In this document: piece after piece, positions 38,780 to 47,157 of the stretch
Layout of the letters: every line of letters begins with the position of its first letter
How positions within the stretch are numbered: the first letter of the stretch is position 1
Assembly (NCBI GenBank): GCA_050250575.1
Contig: JBFWOJ010000002.1
Location: 124,001 to 188,000 of the forward strand
Length of the DNA: 64,000 nucleotides
Origin: SHVO01 sp050250575
Lineage (GTDB): Bacteria; Pseudomonadota; Alphaproteobacteria; Rhodospirillales; Rhodospirillaceae
Direction of reading: 5' to 3'
Notes under the pieces: model-generated
What the model saw: only the letters and a program-made list of their open reading frames with translations
What the model was told of the DNA's origin: nothing
Database searches by the model: none
Program-made: the position numbers and the translations under genes

Positions 38780-39904
38780 CTACTCCAAATGCCTTTGCCG
38801 GATGTAATCGGCGGCCTGCATCTCGATCAGCCGCGAGGCGGTGCGGGCAAATTCGAACCCGCCTTCCGACCCTGTATACAGCTCGTGTGGGTGGGCGTCG
38901 GCCGAACACACCAGCGCGGTGCGATGCTCGTACAACGCATCGATGAGGGTGACGAAGCGCCGCGCGGCGTCTTTCATGTCCTCGCCCATCGTCGGAATCC
39001 CGCGGATGATGACGGTGGAGAACTGCGCGGCGATGGCGAGATAATCCGTCGGGCCAAGCGCCGTGCGACATAGATCTTCGAAAGAAAACCGGGCGACCTG
39101 GCGGGCGGCCGCGGGGATGTTCACGCGCCGCCCGTGGACAAGAATGAAGTCCGGCTCGGGCTTCGCTTCGTCCGTCAGGCGCGACCAGGCCGCATCGAGC
39201 GCCGCGTCCGCCCTCGGCCCCAGCGGCATATGGTAGACGGCCTGACCGGCGAGCCGGCCCAATCGATAGTCGTGCGGAGAATCGAGCTCGAGCAGGTCGA
39301 GCTTCTCCTTGATGATCGCGATGAACGGCACGAAGCGTTCGCGCTGAAGTCCGTGCTTGTAGAGATCGTCGGGATGACGGTTCGACGTCGTCACCACGAC
39401 GACGCCGCGATCGAAGAGCTTCTGAAACAGCCGGCCCACAATCATCGCATCGGCGATGTCGCGGATCTCCATTTCATCGAGACACAACAGGGTCGCGTTG
39501 TCGGCGATGCCGTCCGCCATTCCGGGGATCGGGTCGCCCTCGTCCTCATACATGGGCATCTGCCGGCGGCGATGAATCTCGGCGTGGATATCGCGCATGA
39601 AGGCGTGAAAATGCACGCGCTCCTTCTTCGCGACGGGCGCGGTCTCGAAGAAGAGGTTCATCAGCATCGACTTGCCGCGCCCGACGCCGCCGTAGAGATA
39701 AAGCCCTTGCGGCGGCGGCTTTTCCTCCTTCGCGCCGAGACCGAAGCGCGCCATCCAGCCTTTCCTGCCGCTGCGCGGAGCGTAACCCGCGAGCGCGCGG
39801 GAAAGACTTGTCAGTTTTTCGGCGGCAAGCTCCTGGACCGGATCGGACTTCAGTTCGCCCGACGCCACGAGCGCGCGGTAACGTTCAACGGGCGTATCGG
39901 TCAC
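38780..39904 (-). CDS. zapE: Cell division protein ZapE / AFG1-like ATPase
   Basis: A 374-residue AAA+-like ATPase. Walker A is GGVGRGKS at 72-79, and Walker B is LCLDEMEIRDIADAM. Other family marks are HFHAFMRDIHAEIHRRR, TTSNRHPDDLYKHGLQRERF and FEDLCRTALGPTDYLAIA. ZapE interacts with FtsZ in gammaproteobacteria; the mitochondrial homologue AFG1/LACE1 acts in protein quality control. Upstream are 233 bp with a long inverted repeat (see 40033). Confidence 0.94.
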   Translation of the reverse strand: MTDTPVERYRALVASGELKSDPVQELAAEKLTSLSRALAGYAPRSGRKGWMARFGLGAKEEKPPPQGLYLYGGVGRGKSMLMNLFFETAPVAKKERVHFHAFMRDIHAEIHRRRQMPMYEDEGDPIPGMADGIADNATLLCLDEMEIRDIADAMIVGRLFQKLFDRGVVVVTTSNRHPDDLYKHGLQRERFVPFIAIIKEKLDLLELDSPHDYRLGRLAGQAVYHMPLGPRADAALDAAWSRLTDEAKPEPDFILVHGRRVNIPAAARQVARFSFEDLCRTALGPTDYLAIAAQFSTVIIRGIPTMGEDMKDAARRFVTLIDALYEHRTALVCSADAHPHELYTGSEGGFEFARTASRLIEMQAADYIRQRHLE

Positions 39905-40032
39905 GGTTCACCGTAAAGCAAGATGCCGGCCCCGAGCGCCGGCGATCCCAAAGCCCGCCGGTTCGTGCAGCGGAGCTGACACGAGCTTGGATCGGGACGG
40001 CGCTGGATGTTCATGAGGCTCGCACGGCAGCT

Positions 40033-40085
40033 GGATTTGAAGTTCCTAAACGCGCGCGCGTGGACCTCGTGGGAACTTCAAATCC
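40033..40085. repeat. Perfect 14-bp inverted repeat in the zapE upstream region
   Basis: GGATTTGAAGTTCC (40033-40046) is matched exactly by GGAACTTCAAATCC (40072-40085), with a 25-nt spacer that contains CGCGCGCGCG. The match extends imperfectly outward (GGCAGCT against GGCGGC). There is no T tract, so it is not a standard terminator. It lies between the DHH gene and zapE, both minus strand, and could be an RNA hairpin in the zapE leader or a protein-binding site. Confidence 0.7.
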
Positions 40086-40137
40086 GCCGCCCCAGGGATT
40101 GGAGGCGGCAGCTTGACCATCTTCGGGAGCGGCCGAG

Positions 40138-41067
40138 CTAGCCGTCCTTGGTGACCTTTTCAATCAGCTCCTTGAGCGTCTTTTCGGCCTGATCGTTCGG
40201 CACCTGACAGGTTCCGGCCGCCTGATGGCCGCCGCCGCCGTACTTGAGGCAGAGCTCGCCGACGTTGGTCTTCGAGGAGCGGTCGAAGATCGACTTGCCG
40301 ATGGCGTAGACGGTGTTCTGTTTCTTGAGGCCCCACATCACGTGGATCGAGATGTTGCTTTGCGGGAACAGGGCGTAGATGAGGAAACGGTTGCAGGCCC
40401 AAATCGTATCTTCGTCGCGCAGATCGAGGACGACCAGATTCTTGTGCACCGTGGTGCAGCGTTTGATCTGCTCCTTCGCCTTGGCTTCGTGCTCGACGTA
40501 GAGGTCGACGCGCTCGATCACGTCGGGGAGCATGAGGATGTCCTCGACCGGCATCAGCACGCACTTCTCGATCAGCTCCATCATGAGCTGGTAGTTCGAG
40601 ATCGTGAACTCGCGGAAGCGGCCCAGACCGGTGCGCGCGTCCATGATAAAATTCATGAGGTCCCAACCCTGCGGATTGAGGACTTCGTCCTTGTTGAATT
40701 GGGCGGCGTCGCCCTTGTCGACGGCCGCCATCAAGGCGTCGGAAATGCGGGGGAGCTTCTTTTTGCCGCCGTAATAATCATAGACCACGCGGGCCGCCGA
40801 CGGCGCCTTCGGATCGATGATATGGTTCTGTTTCTTGCCGACGCGGATGGTCTCGCTCTCGTGATGGTCGAAAGCCAGATGGACGCCTTCCACGTAGGGC
40901 AGGTTGGTGGTGATGTCGCGGTTGGTGATTTCGATCACGCCGTCCTGCATGTCCTTGGGGTGAACGAACTTGATCTCGTCGATCATCCCCAGTTCGCGCA
41001 TGATCGCGGCGCAGACCAGCCCGTCGAAGTCACTACGGGTGACCAGCCGGAATTTCCCTGCGGACAT
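40138..41067 (-). CDS. DHH family phosphoesterase
   Basis: A 309-residue protein with the DHH metal sites: SDFDGLVCA (D13, D15) and FDHHES (D67, H68, H69). The C-terminal DHHA1 glycine motif is GGGGHQAAGTC at about 277-287. The family includes nanoRNases, cyclic-dinucleotide phosphodiesterases and exopolyphosphatases. This two-domain form without extra domains could be any of these, so I leave the substrate open. No gene shares its operon clearly. Confidence 0.88.
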   Translation of the reverse strand: MSAGKFRLVTRSDFDGLVCAAIMRELGMIDEIKFVHPKDMQDGVIEITNRDITTNLPYVEGVHLAFDHHESETIRVGKKQNHIIDPKAPSAARVVYDYYGGKKKLPRISDALMAAVDKGDAAQFNKDEVLNPQGWDLMNFIMDARTGLGRFREFTISNYQLMMELIEKCVLMPVEDILMLPDVIERVDLYVEHEAKAKEQIKRCTTVHKNLVVLDLRDEDTIWACNRFLIYALFPQSNISIHVMWGLKKQNTVYAIGKSIFDRSSKTNVGELCLKYGGGGHQAAGTCQVPNDQAEKTLKELIEKVTKDG

Positions 41068-41173
41068 CTAAATCCCCCTCGACAAAAGTGTGTTCCGGGC
41101 GAAAAGATAAACAGGCCGGGGAGTTAAAACAACCCGTGGTAAGCGTTCCCGCGGCAGCCGCAGAGGACTTTTT

Positions 41174-41503
41174 TTGAAGCAAACTCAAGGGATTCGCCCC
41201 AAGACCGCCGCGGCGCTGCTGGTGCTTTCATGGCTTGTCGGCGGGTGCGCCAGCGGGCCTTATGTCGACAGCCGCCGGGAAGCCGGGCAACGCGAACCCG
41301 TCGGCGCTTCCACCCCCGATACGGTCGCCATCTGCTACTCCAGGCAAACCGCGACGCCGGAGCAGATCTATAAGCTGGCCGAGTCGGAATGCGCCAAGAC
41401 CGGGCGCGCGCCGCTGCTCGCCGACCAGGTGGACTGGTCCTGCACGTTGTTTGCCCCGACCCGCATTTTTTACCGTTGTGTGGCGAAACCGTTGAAACCT
41501 TGA
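41174..41503 (+). CDS. Small lipoprotein of unknown function
   Basis: A 109-residue protein from a TTG start at 41174, with AGAGGA 8 nt upstream; no later start preserves the signal. The lipobox is VGGC with C25. The mature part has paired cysteines (AICYS, SECAKT, WSCTLF, YRCVAK) and a conserved look: TPEQIYKLAESECAKTGRAP. The likely location is the outer or inner membrane face in the periplasm. Family not recognised by name. Confidence 0.65.
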   Translation: MKQTQGIRPKTAAALLVLSWLVGGCASGPYVDSRREAGQREPVGASTPDTVAICYSRQTATPEQIYKLAESECAKTGRAPLLADQVDWSCTLFAPTRIFYRCVAKPLKP

Positions 41504-41548
41504 CGCGGCCCGGCACGTTCTATTGCCGGGCGGGGACGCGAGGTTGTG

Positions 41549-42271
41549 ATGGTTATGTTGCGTTCCAGCGTCATGGCGCTGGCCATGGTCGGAAGTATCG
41601 CGGCAATCGAGCCGCTCCAGAAGACCTTTTCTTCTGAAAGCGATTACACCGAAAAAGCTTTCACGGCGCTGGTCAATGGACAGCAGACCGACGCGGTCGC
41701 GATCTATACCAAAGCCATCGAGCAACACCCCGACAGCTACATGAGCCATTACCGCCGCGGCGTGACCTACGCGCGCCTCGGCAAACACGAACAGGCTCTT
41801 GCGGATTTGAATACCGCCGTTCGCCTCAGCCCGGTTGTAAAATCCTCCAACGAACTCGGGTTCCGCGCCTGGAACTCGCTGCTGCCCGAAACCCATGCGC
41901 TGAACATGGTCGTCCTGGTGCGTTCGCAGCGCGCCGATCTCCTGCGCACGCTCAAGCGGCCGCAGGAAGCGATCGCCGACCTCAATGTTGCGATTTCGCT
42001 CGATCCGCGCCGGACGCACCTTTGGCATACGCGCGCGCTTCTGCACATGGAGACCGGAAACGCGACGGGCGCGATCAACGATTTCAGCGCGCTGCTGGCA
42101 CGCCGCGAAAATGCCGAATGGCGCTTCGCCCGGGGGATCAGCTACTTCGTGATGCGGGATTACGCCAAAGCCGAAGCCGACTTTCAGACGGCGGCAACCC
42201 TTGACCGTAAGAACGCGCTTTACGCCCGCTGGCTCAGCAAGACGCAGAAAGCCCGCGGGATTCCGGTCTAA
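41549..42271 (+). CDS. Exported TPR protein
   Basis: About 240 residues with an N-terminal signal-like segment (MLRSSVMALAMVGSIAA). The rest is tetratricopeptide repeats: AVAIYTKAIEQHPDSYMSHY, ALADLNTAVRLSP, AIADLNVAISLDPRRTHLWH, and AINDFSALLARREN. The start may be the ATG at 41549 or 41555; a GTG at 41546 is also in frame. TPR proteins mediate protein contacts, and the partner is unknown. Its stop overlaps that of sdhB by 3 bp, and the two genes converge. Confidence 0.78.
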   Translation: MVMLRSSVMALAMVGSIAAIEPLQKTFSSESDYTEKAFTALVNGQQTDAVAIYTKAIEQHPDSYMSHYRRGVTYARLGKHEQALADLNTAVRLSPVVKSSNELGFRAWNSLLPETHALNMVVLVRSQRADLLRTLKRPQEAIADLNVAISLDPRRTHLWHTRALLHMETGNATGAINDFSALLARRENAEWRFARGISYFVMRDYAKAEADFQTAATLDRKNALYARWLSKTQKARGIPV

Positions 42272-43050
42272 CCGGCGCGCTCCACCAGCTTCATCTTGAT
42301 GTCCGCGATCGCCTTGGCGGGATTGAGTCCCTTCGGGCAGGTCTGCGTGCAGTTCATGATGGTATGGCAACGGTAAAGACGGAACGGATCCTCGAGATTA
42401 TCGAGACGCTCGCCCGTCGCCTCGTCGCGGGAATCGTTGATCCAGCGGGCCGCCTGCAGGAGGATCGCCGGACCCAGATAACGATCGCCGTTCCACCAAT
42501 AGCTCGGGCAGCTGGTCGAGCAGCAGAAGCACAGGATGCACTCCCACAGACCGTCCAGCTTTTCACGCTCTTCCGGCGATTGCAGGCGTTCGCCCGATGA
42601 CGGCGGCAGCGTTTCGGTCTTCATCCACGGCTCAATCGAGGCGTACTGCGCATAAACGTGGGTGAGGTCGGGAACGAGGTCCTTCACCACCGGCATATGC
42701 GGCAGCGGATAGACTTTCACCGTGCCATTGCACTCCTCGATCGGCTTCAGGCACGCCAGCGTGTTGCCGCCGTCGATATTCATCGAGCAGGAGCCACAGA
42801 TCCCTTCGCGGCACGAGCGCCGCAAAGCGAGGGTCTGATCCATCTCGTCTTTGATCTTGAGCAGTCCGTCGAGCACCATCGGCCCGCAACTGTCCATGTC
42901 GACATCGTAGGAATCGATGCGCGGATTGGCGCCGGTATCCGGATCGTAGCGGTAAACGTCGAAGCGCTTGACGTTCTTCGCCCCGGCCGGCGCGGGGTGA
43001 TGCTTGCCCTTGGTGGGCTTGGAGTTCTTGGGAAGCGAAAATTCGACCAT
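42268..43050 (-). CDS. sdhB: Succinate dehydrogenase iron-sulfur subunit
   Basis: Electron-transfer subunit of complex II, 260 residues. The [2Fe-2S] ligands lie in CREGICGSCSMNIDGGNTLAC. The [4Fe-4S] and [3Fe-4S] clusters use CILCFCCSTSCPSYWW and CHTIMNCTQTCPKGLNP. The cysteine pattern is complete. It is the last gene of the sdhCDAB operon, 21 bp after sdhA. Confidence 0.98.
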   Translation of the reverse strand: MVEFSLPKNSKPTKGKHHPAPAGAKNVKRFDVYRYDPDTGANPRIDSYDVDMDSCGPMVLDGLLKIKDEMDQTLALRRSCREGICGSCSMNIDGGNTLACLKPIEECNGTVKVYPLPHMPVVKDLVPDLTHVYAQYASIEPWMKTETLPPSSGERLQSPEEREKLDGLWECILCFCCSTSCPSYWWNGDRYLGPAILLQAARWINDSRDEATGERLDNLEDPFRLYRCHTIMNCTQTCPKGLNPAKAIADIKMKLVERAG

Positions 43051-43071
43051 GGGAAAGTCCTTTGCCCGCGA

Positions 43072-44856
43072 TTAATAGACGCGCGCCTTGGGCGGAATAT
43101 ATTTGATTTCGTCGGTGAGGGTGTACTTGTGCACCGGGCGGTAATCGAGCTTCACCTTCCACTGGTGATCGACATACGCCAGCGTGTGCTTGATCCAGTT
43201 CTCGTCGTCGCGCTCGGGGAAATCTTCGTGCGCATGGGCGCCGCGGCTCTCATGACGCGCTTCGGCGCCGTGGATGGTCGCGAGCGCGCACGTCATCAGG
43301 TTTTCGAGCTCGAGCGCTTCGATCAGGTCGGTGTTGAAAATCAGGGAGCGGTCGCTGACCTTGATGTCCTTGATCGAACCGGCGATCTGCGAAAGCTTGC
43401 CGATGCCGTCCTGAAGGCTCTTGGTCGTGCGGAACACCGCGGCGTCGTTCTGCATCGTACGCTGCATGTTTTTGCGGATCTGAGCGGTCGTCATCGGGCC
43501 GTTGGCGTTGCGGAGGCGATCGAGGCGCGAGAGCGCCATATCGGCGGCGTCCTTCGCCAGCGGGCGATGCTTCTCGCCCTTTTTCAGGGTGTCGCGGCAC
43601 CGCAGCGCGGCGGCGCGGCCGAAGACGACGAGGTCGAGCAGCGAGTTCGCGCCAAGGCGATTTGCGCCGTGCACGGAAACGCACGCGGCCTCACCTATGG
43701 CCATGAGGCCGGGGATCGTGGCATCGGGATTGCCCGCGGTCGGCCGGATGACCTCGGCCATATAATTGGTCGGGATGCCGCCCATGTTGTAGTGCACCGT
43801 CGGCAGGACCGGGATCGGCTCCTTCGTTGCATCGACGCCGGCAAAAATCTTCGCCGACTCCGTGATACCGGGCAGCCGCTGGTGCAGCACTTCAGCGCCG
43901 AGATGCTCGAGGTGCAGGAAGATGTGGTCCTTCTCCGGGCCGACGCCGCGACCTTCGCGGATCTCCATGGTCATCGAGCGGCTGACGACATCGCGCGACG
44001 CAAGGTCTTTGGCGGTCGGCGCATAGCGCTCCATGAACCGCTCGCCGGCTGAATTGGTGAGATAGCCGCCTTCGCCGCGCGAGCCCTCGGTGATGAGGAC
44101 GCCGGCTCCGTAGACGCCGGTGGGGTGGAACTGCACGAACTCCATGTCCTGCAGCGGGAGGCCGACACGGGCGGCCATGGCGTTGCCGTCACCGGTGCAG
44201 GTATGCGCAGAGGTGCAGGAGAAGTAGGCGCGACCGTATCCGCCGGTCGCGATCACGACCATGTGCGCCTTGAAGCGGTGAATGGTGCCGGTCGCCATGT
44301 CGATGGCGACGACGCCCCGGCAACCGCTTTCATCCATCATCAGATCGATGGAGAAGTATTCGATGAAGAACTCGGCTTTGAACTTGAGGCTCTGCTGATA
44401 GAGCGTATGCAGGATCGCATGCCCGGTGCGGTCCGCCGCCGCGCACGCACGCTGCACCGGCGCTTCGCCGAAGTTGCGCATGTGGCCGCCGAAGGGGCGC
44501 TGGTAGATCTTGCCTTCCGGGGTACGGGAGAACGGAACGCCGTAATGCTCCAGTTCACGGATCGCGGGCACCGCCTCGCGGCACATGTATTCGATGGCGT
44601 CCTGGTCGCCGAGCCAATCCGACCCTTTGACCGTGTCGTACATGTGCCAGGCCCAGTTGTCCTCGCCGATGTTGCCCAGCGAGGCGGCGACGCCGCCTTG
44701 GGCCGCGACGGTGTGGCTGCGCGTCGGAAACACTTTCGTGATGCAAGCCGTCTTGAAGCCCTGTTGCACCATTCCGAAGGTGGCGCGAAGGCCCGCGCCG
44801 CCGGCGCCGACGACGACCACGTCGTATTCGTGATCAACAATAGTGAAGGCGGCCAT
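43072..44856 (-). CDS. sdhA: Succinate dehydrogenase flavoprotein subunit
   Basis: FAD-containing catalytic subunit of complex II, 594 residues. The dinucleotide motif is VVVVGAGGAGLRA. The histidine that covalently binds FAD is H48 in RSHTVAAQGG. Substrate-site marks include QFHPTGVYGAGVLITEGSRGEGG and HGANRLGANSLLDLVVFGR. Full length, no defects. It is 3 bp after sdhD, so translation is coupled. Confidence 0.99.
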   Translation of the reverse strand: MAAFTIVDHEYDVVVVGAGGAGLRATFGMVQQGFKTACITKVFPTRSHTVAAQGGVAASLGNIGEDNWAWHMYDTVKGSDWLGDQDAIEYMCREAVPAIRELEHYGVPFSRTPEGKIYQRPFGGHMRNFGEAPVQRACAAADRTGHAILHTLYQQSLKFKAEFFIEYFSIDLMMDESGCRGVVAIDMATGTIHRFKAHMVVIATGGYGRAYFSCTSAHTCTGDGNAMAARVGLPLQDMEFVQFHPTGVYGAGVLITEGSRGEGGYLTNSAGERFMERYAPTAKDLASRDVVSRSMTMEIREGRGVGPEKDHIFLHLEHLGAEVLHQRLPGITESAKIFAGVDATKEPIPVLPTVHYNMGGIPTNYMAEVIRPTAGNPDATIPGLMAIGEAACVSVHGANRLGANSLLDLVVFGRAAALRCRDTLKKGEKHRPLAKDAADMALSRLDRLRNANGPMTTAQIRKNMQRTMQNDAAVFRTTKSLQDGIGKLSQIAGSIKDIKVSDRSLIFNTDLIEALELENLMTCALATIHGAEARHESRGAHAHEDFPERDDENWIKHTLAYVDHQWKVKLDYRPVHKYTLTDEIKYIPPKARVY

Positions 44857-44859
44857 ATC

Positions 44860-45261
44860 TCAAACTCCGAGCGCGACGAGGATGACGGAAACGATGCTCA
44901 AGGCCGCGAGGGCATAGCAGACGAATTTGACGGCGATGATGGAGAAGACCCGCAAACCGTGCGAAGCAACATAGTCCTCGAGCACGACCTGCATGCCCGA
45001 CTGGGCGTGATGGAAACTCACGCCGAGGAACAGGACCATCACGGCGGCGTTGATCGGAGCCGAAATCCAGAGACTGTAGGTTTCCCAATCGGCGTCGCGC
45101 AGACCGATGAGCGAGGCGACGAACCAGATCGTGAGCGGGACGAGCGCGATCGAGGTCAGGCGCTGGATCCACCAGTGATGAAGCCCATCCTTGGCCGATC
45201 CGAGACCGCGCGCGCGGCCGAGCGGCGAACGAAGAGAGCGGGAAGAAGAAGAGCTCGACAT
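44860..45261 (-). CDS. sdhD: Succinate dehydrogenase membrane anchor subunit D
   Basis: A 133-residue protein with three membrane helices. The HHWWIQRLTSIALVPLTIW start and FHHAQSGMQVVLEDYV stretch hold the heme- and quinone-site residues of SdhD. The N-terminus is Ser-rich (residues 1-9). It lies between sdhC (10 bp) and sdhA (3 bp). Confidence 0.95.
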   Translation of the reverse strand: MSSSSSSRSLRSPLGRARGLGSAKDGLHHWWIQRLTSIALVPLTIWFVASLIGLRDADWETYSLWISAPINAAVMVLFLGVSFHHAQSGMQVVLEDYVASHGLRVFSIIAVKFVCYALAALSIVSVILVALGV

Positions 45262-45271
45262 TGCGCGCCCC

Positions 45272-45664
45272 CTAAATGAATGCGGCGATCCAGGCGATCG
45301 CCGTCAACACGACAGTACCGGCGAGAACGATCGCATTGGTGCGTCTGGTCTCGGCGATCGAGAAGTTCATGCCGGCATCCCAGAACAGATGGCGAATGCC
45401 GTTGCAGAGATGGAAGAAGAGCGCGACCGAGAAGCCGAAGAGGATGAGAAGTCCCAAGGGCGAGCCCAGGAAGCCGATGAAGGTGACATAGGCCTCTTCG
45501 CCATACGCGGCCGCGGCGACCCACCACGTCAGAAGGAGGGTGCCCAGCGTCAGACCTACGCCGGTAATGCGGTGGCTAATAGAGAGCCAGGCCGCGAGGG
45601 GCAGCCGGTAGACCTGAAGGTGCGGCGATAAGGGCCGGGCGGGAGACTTCGCGGCTTGGGTCAT
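45272..45664 (-). CDS. sdhC: Succinate dehydrogenase cytochrome b556 subunit
   Basis: A 130-residue, three-helix protein. The SdhC signature RPLSPHLQVYRLPLAAWLSISHRITGVG is split as RPLSPHLQVYRLP and SISHRITGVG. The heme-ligand region reads HLCNGIRHLFWDAG. It is the first gene of the operon; the region upstream carries a perfect 14-bp palindrome. Confidence 0.96.
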   Translation of the reverse strand: MTQAAKSPARPLSPHLQVYRLPLAAWLSISHRITGVGLTLGTLLLTWWVAAAAYGEEAYVTFIGFLGSPLGLLILFGFSVALFFHLCNGIRHLFWDAGMNFSIAETRRTNAIVLAGTVVLTAIAWIAAFI

Positions 45665-46025
45665 GGGAAGCGTCCGTTAGTGAATAACGTATTGAATAAA
45701 AATGAAATTTCGGGCCATGGCCCGCTGATTTCGATCCCCGACCTGTTGTGTACTCACCTCATCCTCCTAAGTCAACGAACGGTCAAAGAGCGGGCAGGGT
45801 GCGCACGCGTTCCGCGCTGGGCAGGTATGCGCCTTGAAAATCCGTGCATTTCTGCCGGGCGCTGTGCGTAACGGTTGTCGGCACGCATGCGGGGCGCAAC
45901 CCCGCCCCAACAATGCCTCAGGTTGTGCCCCAAGTTCGCCGCGATGGCTGCGTTTATCCATTGAACCCGCACGTGATCAGGAAAGCTGCGGCGGGCTCAC
46001 GGGATATCACAGAGTGGAGGGTCTC
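45665..46025. other. Divergent intergenic region, sdhC promoter side
   Basis: About 360 bp between sdhC (minus) and the Gly/Ala-rich secreted protein (plus). It holds the promoters for both. I could not place convincing -35/-10 pairs. The palindrome at 45711-45724 is the one clear structure. A short open frame on the plus strand upstream of 46026 (from about 45834) lacks a ribosome site and is not called. Confidence 0.45.
45711..45724. promoter_or_regulatory. Perfect palindrome upstream of sdhC, candidate operator
   Basis: CGGGCCATGGCCCG is a perfect 14-bp palindrome ending 47 bp from the sdhC start codon, in otherwise AT-rich leader sequence. Its position suits a repressor or activator site. 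No known regulator consensus is claimed. Confidence 0.4.
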
Positions 46026-46766
46026 ATGTTTAAACAGGTTCTGATGACGACGGTGGTCGCCGCTTTGATTGCCGCCCCGGCCAGCGCTCAGGTCCTCGGC
46101 GGCAGCGCCGGCGGCGCGCTTGGCGGTGCAGCCGGCGCGACCGGCGGGCTCGGCGGCGGCCTTGGCGGAATCAACGGCGGCCTCGGCGCCGGTGGCGCGG
46201 CCGCGGGCAGCCTCGATGGCCGCTTGGATGCGCCGGATGTGCGCGGCACGACGCGGGCGACCACGCGGGCTGCGGAACGTGCCGCCGCCCGCGCTAAAGC
46301 GCGCGCCCGTCGCGACGCCGAAGCGGGCGTCGATGTGACGACAGGTGCGGCCGGAGCCGCCAGAGCCAACGGCGACGCCGCGATCGATCTCGGCGGGCGC
46401 ACGGCCGTCGACACGGGCCGTGTTGTTGAAGGCAATGTGCGTAGCGGCGCTGCCGCCGGCGCTCGCAGCGCGGCCGGCGCGGCCGGTGCCGCAGAAGGTC
46501 GGGCGCGGAACGGCGCCGGCGTTGTGACCAGCAGCGGGGCGGCCGCGGCCGGCGGCCTCGGCGGCTCGCTCGAAGGCGGAACATCGTCCAACTCCAACGC
46601 CACGATCGAAAGCGAGGCATTGGATGCGCCGGCCTCCGTCAGCTCGAGCACGTCCGGAAGCGCCGCGACGTCGGGTTCGCTGTCCACCTCGCCCGGCTCG
46701 GTGAGCGGCGGCGCGAATGCGAGCGGATCGCTTTCGAACTCGACCAGTGCTCGCATCAAGAAATAG
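46026..46766 (+). CDS. Secreted Gly/Ala/Ser-rich low-complexity protein
   Basis: A 246-residue protein from the ATG at 46026 (GTGGAGGG upstream), with a signal peptide (LMTTVVAALIAAPASA-Q). Residues about 22-60 are Gly/Ala runs (GGAAGATGGLGGGLGGINGG). A short Arg/Ala-rich helix follows (AAERAAARAKARARRDAEAG). The rest is Gly/Ala/Ser/Asn-rich. No aromatic residues occur in the mature part apart from isolated ones, and no domain is visible. Such proteins are exported surface or matrix components, or structural pad proteins; function is unknown. A 357-bp 3' tail and a strong terminator follow. Confidence 0.7.
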   Translation: MFKQVLMTTVVAALIAAPASAQVLGGSAGGALGGAAGATGGLGGGLGGINGGLGAGGAAAGSLDGRLDAPDVRGTTRATTRAAERAAARAKARARRDAEAGVDVTTGAAGAARANGDAAIDLGGRTAVDTGRVVEGNVRSGAAAGARSAAGAAGAAEGRARNGAGVVTSSGAAAAGGLGGSLEGGTSSNSNATIESEALDAPASVSSSTSGSAATSGSLSTSPGSVSGGANASGSLSNSTSARIKK

Positions 46767-47123
46767 TTTGAGTTGGTTTTTTTCGCTTCGTCGTTGCGTC
46801 CGTTTCTCTTGCGTCCGCGTTAGTCAGTTAGCTTTGGTAAGTCGTTTCCGAGTGCGTTTGTTGGTTCGTTCGAGTGGTGTGGTTCATGGCTGTGATTGAT
46901 GTTCTTCCCGATGCCTTGCTTGTGTTCTCGTGTTTCTTGAGTGCGTTTGTTTGCTGCGCGTACTGGCCTGAACCTGCCGAATTGATTCACTACCGAGATT
47001 GAGTGCGTCCCTGCGTTGATTGCGTTGATTGCGTTGATTGCGTTGATTGAGTGCGTTTGTTTGCTGTGCCTATGACCTGAGCGTTTCTGCGGAGGCTCAG
47101 GTTCCGTCTCCCTCCTCGACTAG
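46767..47123 (+). other. Long T/G-rich transcribed 3' tail with short repeats
   Basis: Non-coding stretch between the secreted protein's stop and a strong plus-strand terminator. It is T/G-rich on the plus strand, unlike its GC-rich neighbours. The motif GAGTGCGT recurs at 46850, 46939, 47001 and 47049; at 46939 and 47049 it extends to GAGTGCGTTTGTTTGCTG. A tandem array and an ACCTGAGC/GCTCAGGT hairpin (47075-47102) precede the terminator. No gene is apparent. Confidence 0.6.
47013..47048 (+). repeat. Four tandem copies of the 9-mer GCGTTGATT
   Basis: Four perfect copies of GCGTTGATT run head to tail at 47013-47048. A degenerate unit flanks them on the left (AGATTGAGTGCG). Nine bases is three codons, but no reading frame here has gene-like features. 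Confidence 0.85.
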
Positions 47124-47157
47124 AAGGGCCTGATCCTCCCGATCAGGCCCTTTTTTT
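47124..47157 (+). terminator. Intrinsic terminator
   Basis: Perfect 12-bp stem AAGGGCCTGATC (47124-47135) with GATCAGGCCCTT (47141-47152), loop CTCCC, then Ts to 47157. It ends the plus-strand transcript of the secreted protein and overlaps the stop codon of the convergent HpcH/CitE gene. Confidence 0.93.

Noticed and set aside
47001..47066. CRISPR-like repeats
   Set aside because: Units are 8-9 bp or unevenly spaced with no spacers of regular length, and no cas genes are present anywhere in the window.
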